DNA from: Alphaproteobacteria bacterium
GTDB lineage: Bacteria; Pseudomonadota; Alphaproteobacteria; Rickettsiales; SXRF01
NCBI GenBank assembly: GCA_020050695.1
Contig: JAGVKI010000266.1
Span: 1-6,663, forward strand
Reading direction: 5' to 3'
Length of the DNA: 6,663 nucleotides
The position numbers were made by a program, and so were the translations under genes. Numbering within the stretch: the stretch's first letter is position 1; each line of letters starts with the position of its first letter. The notes under the pieces were generated by a model. The model saw nothing but the letters and a program-made list of their open reading frames with translations, was not told the DNA's origin and did no database searches. Below, in pieces: positions 5,402-6,663 of this stretch.

Positions 5402-6663
5402 TTAGTTTGGCTTTGCTGCACTGCGCTCAAGCACTGCGGCAAAAAAACCATCTACCCCGTCTTCATGCGGGGTAATACTTAAGTACGACACCGGGTCGGT
5501 ATCGCCTGAAGTGCTATTTTTATCCCATATTTTTTGGGCGCAGACAACCTTGAATTCGCTTAAATTTTTGTCAGAATCCTTTACGTTTCTTAAGAATTCT
5601 TCGACCTGCATCTCGTTTTCTTCCTTGAAGATGGAGCAGGTGGCGTAGATAAGTCTTCCGCCTGGTTTAACCAGCCTGGCTGCGCGTTGCAGGATTGATT
5701 TCTGTACCGAAACGACTTCTGCCAGGTCGGTGGGACTAAAGCGCCATTTCAAGTCGGGATTACGCCGCCATGTGCCGCTGCCGCTGCAAGGGGCGTCGAC
5801 CAGCACGCGGTCAGCCGATTCTTTATGGCGCTTAATAAATGGGTCGTTTTCCGATTCAATGACGTGCGTCTGCACATTATCGACACCAGCACGGCGCAGG
5901 CGCAGCGCAATCTGGCTAAGGCGTTTTTCTGAAATGTCCCACGCTAAAATGCGCCCTTTATTCTGCATGGAAGCGGCAATGGCCAGGGTTTTACCGCCAG
6001 CACCCGCGCAAAAATCAATCACGCGCTGGCCGGGCTGTGCATCCACCAGCTGCGCCAGCATTTGCGAGCCTTCGTCCTGCACTTCAAAATGGCCCTGCTG
6101 AAATAGCGCAGACGTAAAGACGGGCATGCGTTTAGGCAGGCGCAGCGCGGTTGGGCAGAGTTTGGTGATTTCGGTCTCGAAACCTTCTTTTGCTAGGTCC
6201 CTCTGTAGTTTTTCACGGGTGGTTTTAAGGGTGTTGACACGCAGGTCGGTGGGGGCCTGCTCGCTTAAGCTGCGCAGTGCGCTTTCAAACTGGCTGCCGA
6301 AGCTGCGGCGTAAATGGTCGTCGCACCATGCCGGATAGTTCAGCCGAACATGATCAGGCATTTCGGGATGTTCCAGTTCGTGGCGTATCAGCGTATCGAC
6401 CATCTGCTGTTCATACTCATCGAGCGGGTGCGGGGAGTACTGGCTGTCCTTGCTGAGGCTGGCATTATATTCGCGCCTGAAGACCAGTGCTGCAAATACG
6501 AAGCTGCGGCCATGGATACGCTGGTTGGTACGCTCCAGCCACCATTCCAGCGATGCCTTGTGGCGCAGTATCCAATAGTAGAGTTCGCCGACAAAGGCGC
6601 GGTCTTTCGAGCCGATATAGCGGTGTGTCTTGAAATAATTATCCAGCAGCTTGTCAGCGGGAA
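5402..6663 (-). CDS. rsmB: RsmB/NOP family rRNA cytosine-C5 methyltransferase (5' end beyond right edge)
   Basis: A SAM-dependent enzyme of the RsmB/NOP2 family that makes 5-methylcytosine in rRNA; by analogy with RsmB the target is C967 of 16S rRNA, though the exact base cannot be read from sequence. 419 residues are visible. The frame does not begin at the ATG at 6403: it continues open to the edge as PADKLLDNYFKTHRYIGSKD, RAFVGELYYWILRHKASLEW and so on, which is the normal N-terminal helical domain of this family, so the true start is outside. In visible numbering, motif I FCAGAGGKT is at 217-225, motif IV DAPCSGSG at 289-296 with C292 as release cysteine, and motif VI YATCS with nucleophile C342; DGFFAAVLER near 402-412 is the usual C-terminal strand. 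All catalytic residues are intact. It is separated by 81 bases and a terminator-like hairpin from the M23 gene. Other m5C methyltransferases of the family (for example RsmF-type) are less likely. Confidence 0.92.
   Translation of the reverse strand, partial: PADKLLDNYFKTHRYIGSKDRAFVGELYYWILRHKASLEWWLERTNQRIHGRSFVFAALVFRREYNASLSKDSQYSPHPLDEYEQQMVDTLIRHELEHPEMPDHVRLNYPAWCDDHLRRSFGSQFESALRSLSEQAPTDLRVNTLKTTREKLQRDLAKEGFETEITKLCPTALRLPKRMPVFTSALFQQGHFEVQDEGSQMLAQLVDAQPGQRVIDFCAGAGGKTLAIAASMQNKGRILAWDISEKRLSQIALRLRRAGVDNVQTHVIESENDPFIKRHKESADRVLVDAPCSGSGTWRRNPDLKWRFSPTDLAEVVSVQKSILQRAARLVKPGGRLIYATCSIFKEENEMQVEEFLRNVKDSDKNLSEFKVVCAQKIWDKNSTSGDTDPVSYLSITPHEDGVDGFFAAVLERSAAKPN

Noticed and set aside
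6388..6594. 68-codon minus-strand frame
   Set aside because: Overlaps the methyltransferase N-terminal domain in another frame; only the latter has family motifs.

Overview
The window looks like chromosomal DNA of an alphaproteobacterium with a moderate, roughly balanced base composition rather than the high GC typical of the class. This rests on an alphaproteobacterial-style LipB N-terminus (an EHPPLYTAGT block followed by AKPED), an RsmB/NOP-type rRNA methyltransferase with a short N-terminal domain, and an M23 peptidase/bactofilin gene pair whose peptidase carries a cytoplasmic juxtamembrane segment. The assignment below class level is not supported. All protein genes lie on the minus strand; the only plus-strand gene is a tRNA-Leu.

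Reading the minus strand from the right edge: (1) 6663-5402, an RsmB/NOP family rRNA cytosine-5 methyltransferase that runs off the right edge. Its open frame continues upstream of the first internal ATG all the way to the window end. (2) A candidate intrinsic terminator at 5361-5384. (3) A tight four-gene cluster: M23 endopeptidase with one membrane segment (5320-4220), bactofilin (4236-3775, overlapping the peptidase by 17 bases), a small secreted acidic protein with Gly-Ile repeats (3746-3219), and a GT-B glycosyltransferase (3192-2095). A perfect 8-bp inverted repeat fills most of the 28-base gap between bactofilin and the secreted-protein gene. (4) A plus-strand tRNA-Leu(GAG), 1945-2029, convergent with the cluster and flanked by a perfect 10-bp inverted repeat. 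(5) An AT-rich 215-base intergenic region, 1730-1944, which should hold the divergent promoters for the tRNA and for the next minus-strand gene. (6) A 507-residue protein of unknown function (1729-206). (7) The N-terminal 65 codons of lipB (197 to the left edge), 8 bases downstream of the unknown gene.

The functional core is the envelope cluster. A cytoplasmic bactofilin polymer probably positions the membrane-anchored M23 peptidase so that peptidoglycan is cut locally, a pairing known from other bacteria. The small exported protein and the glycosyltransferase that follow are the less expected partners and are the best candidates for something not yet described. No mobile element, CRISPR array, phage gene or defence gene was seen.
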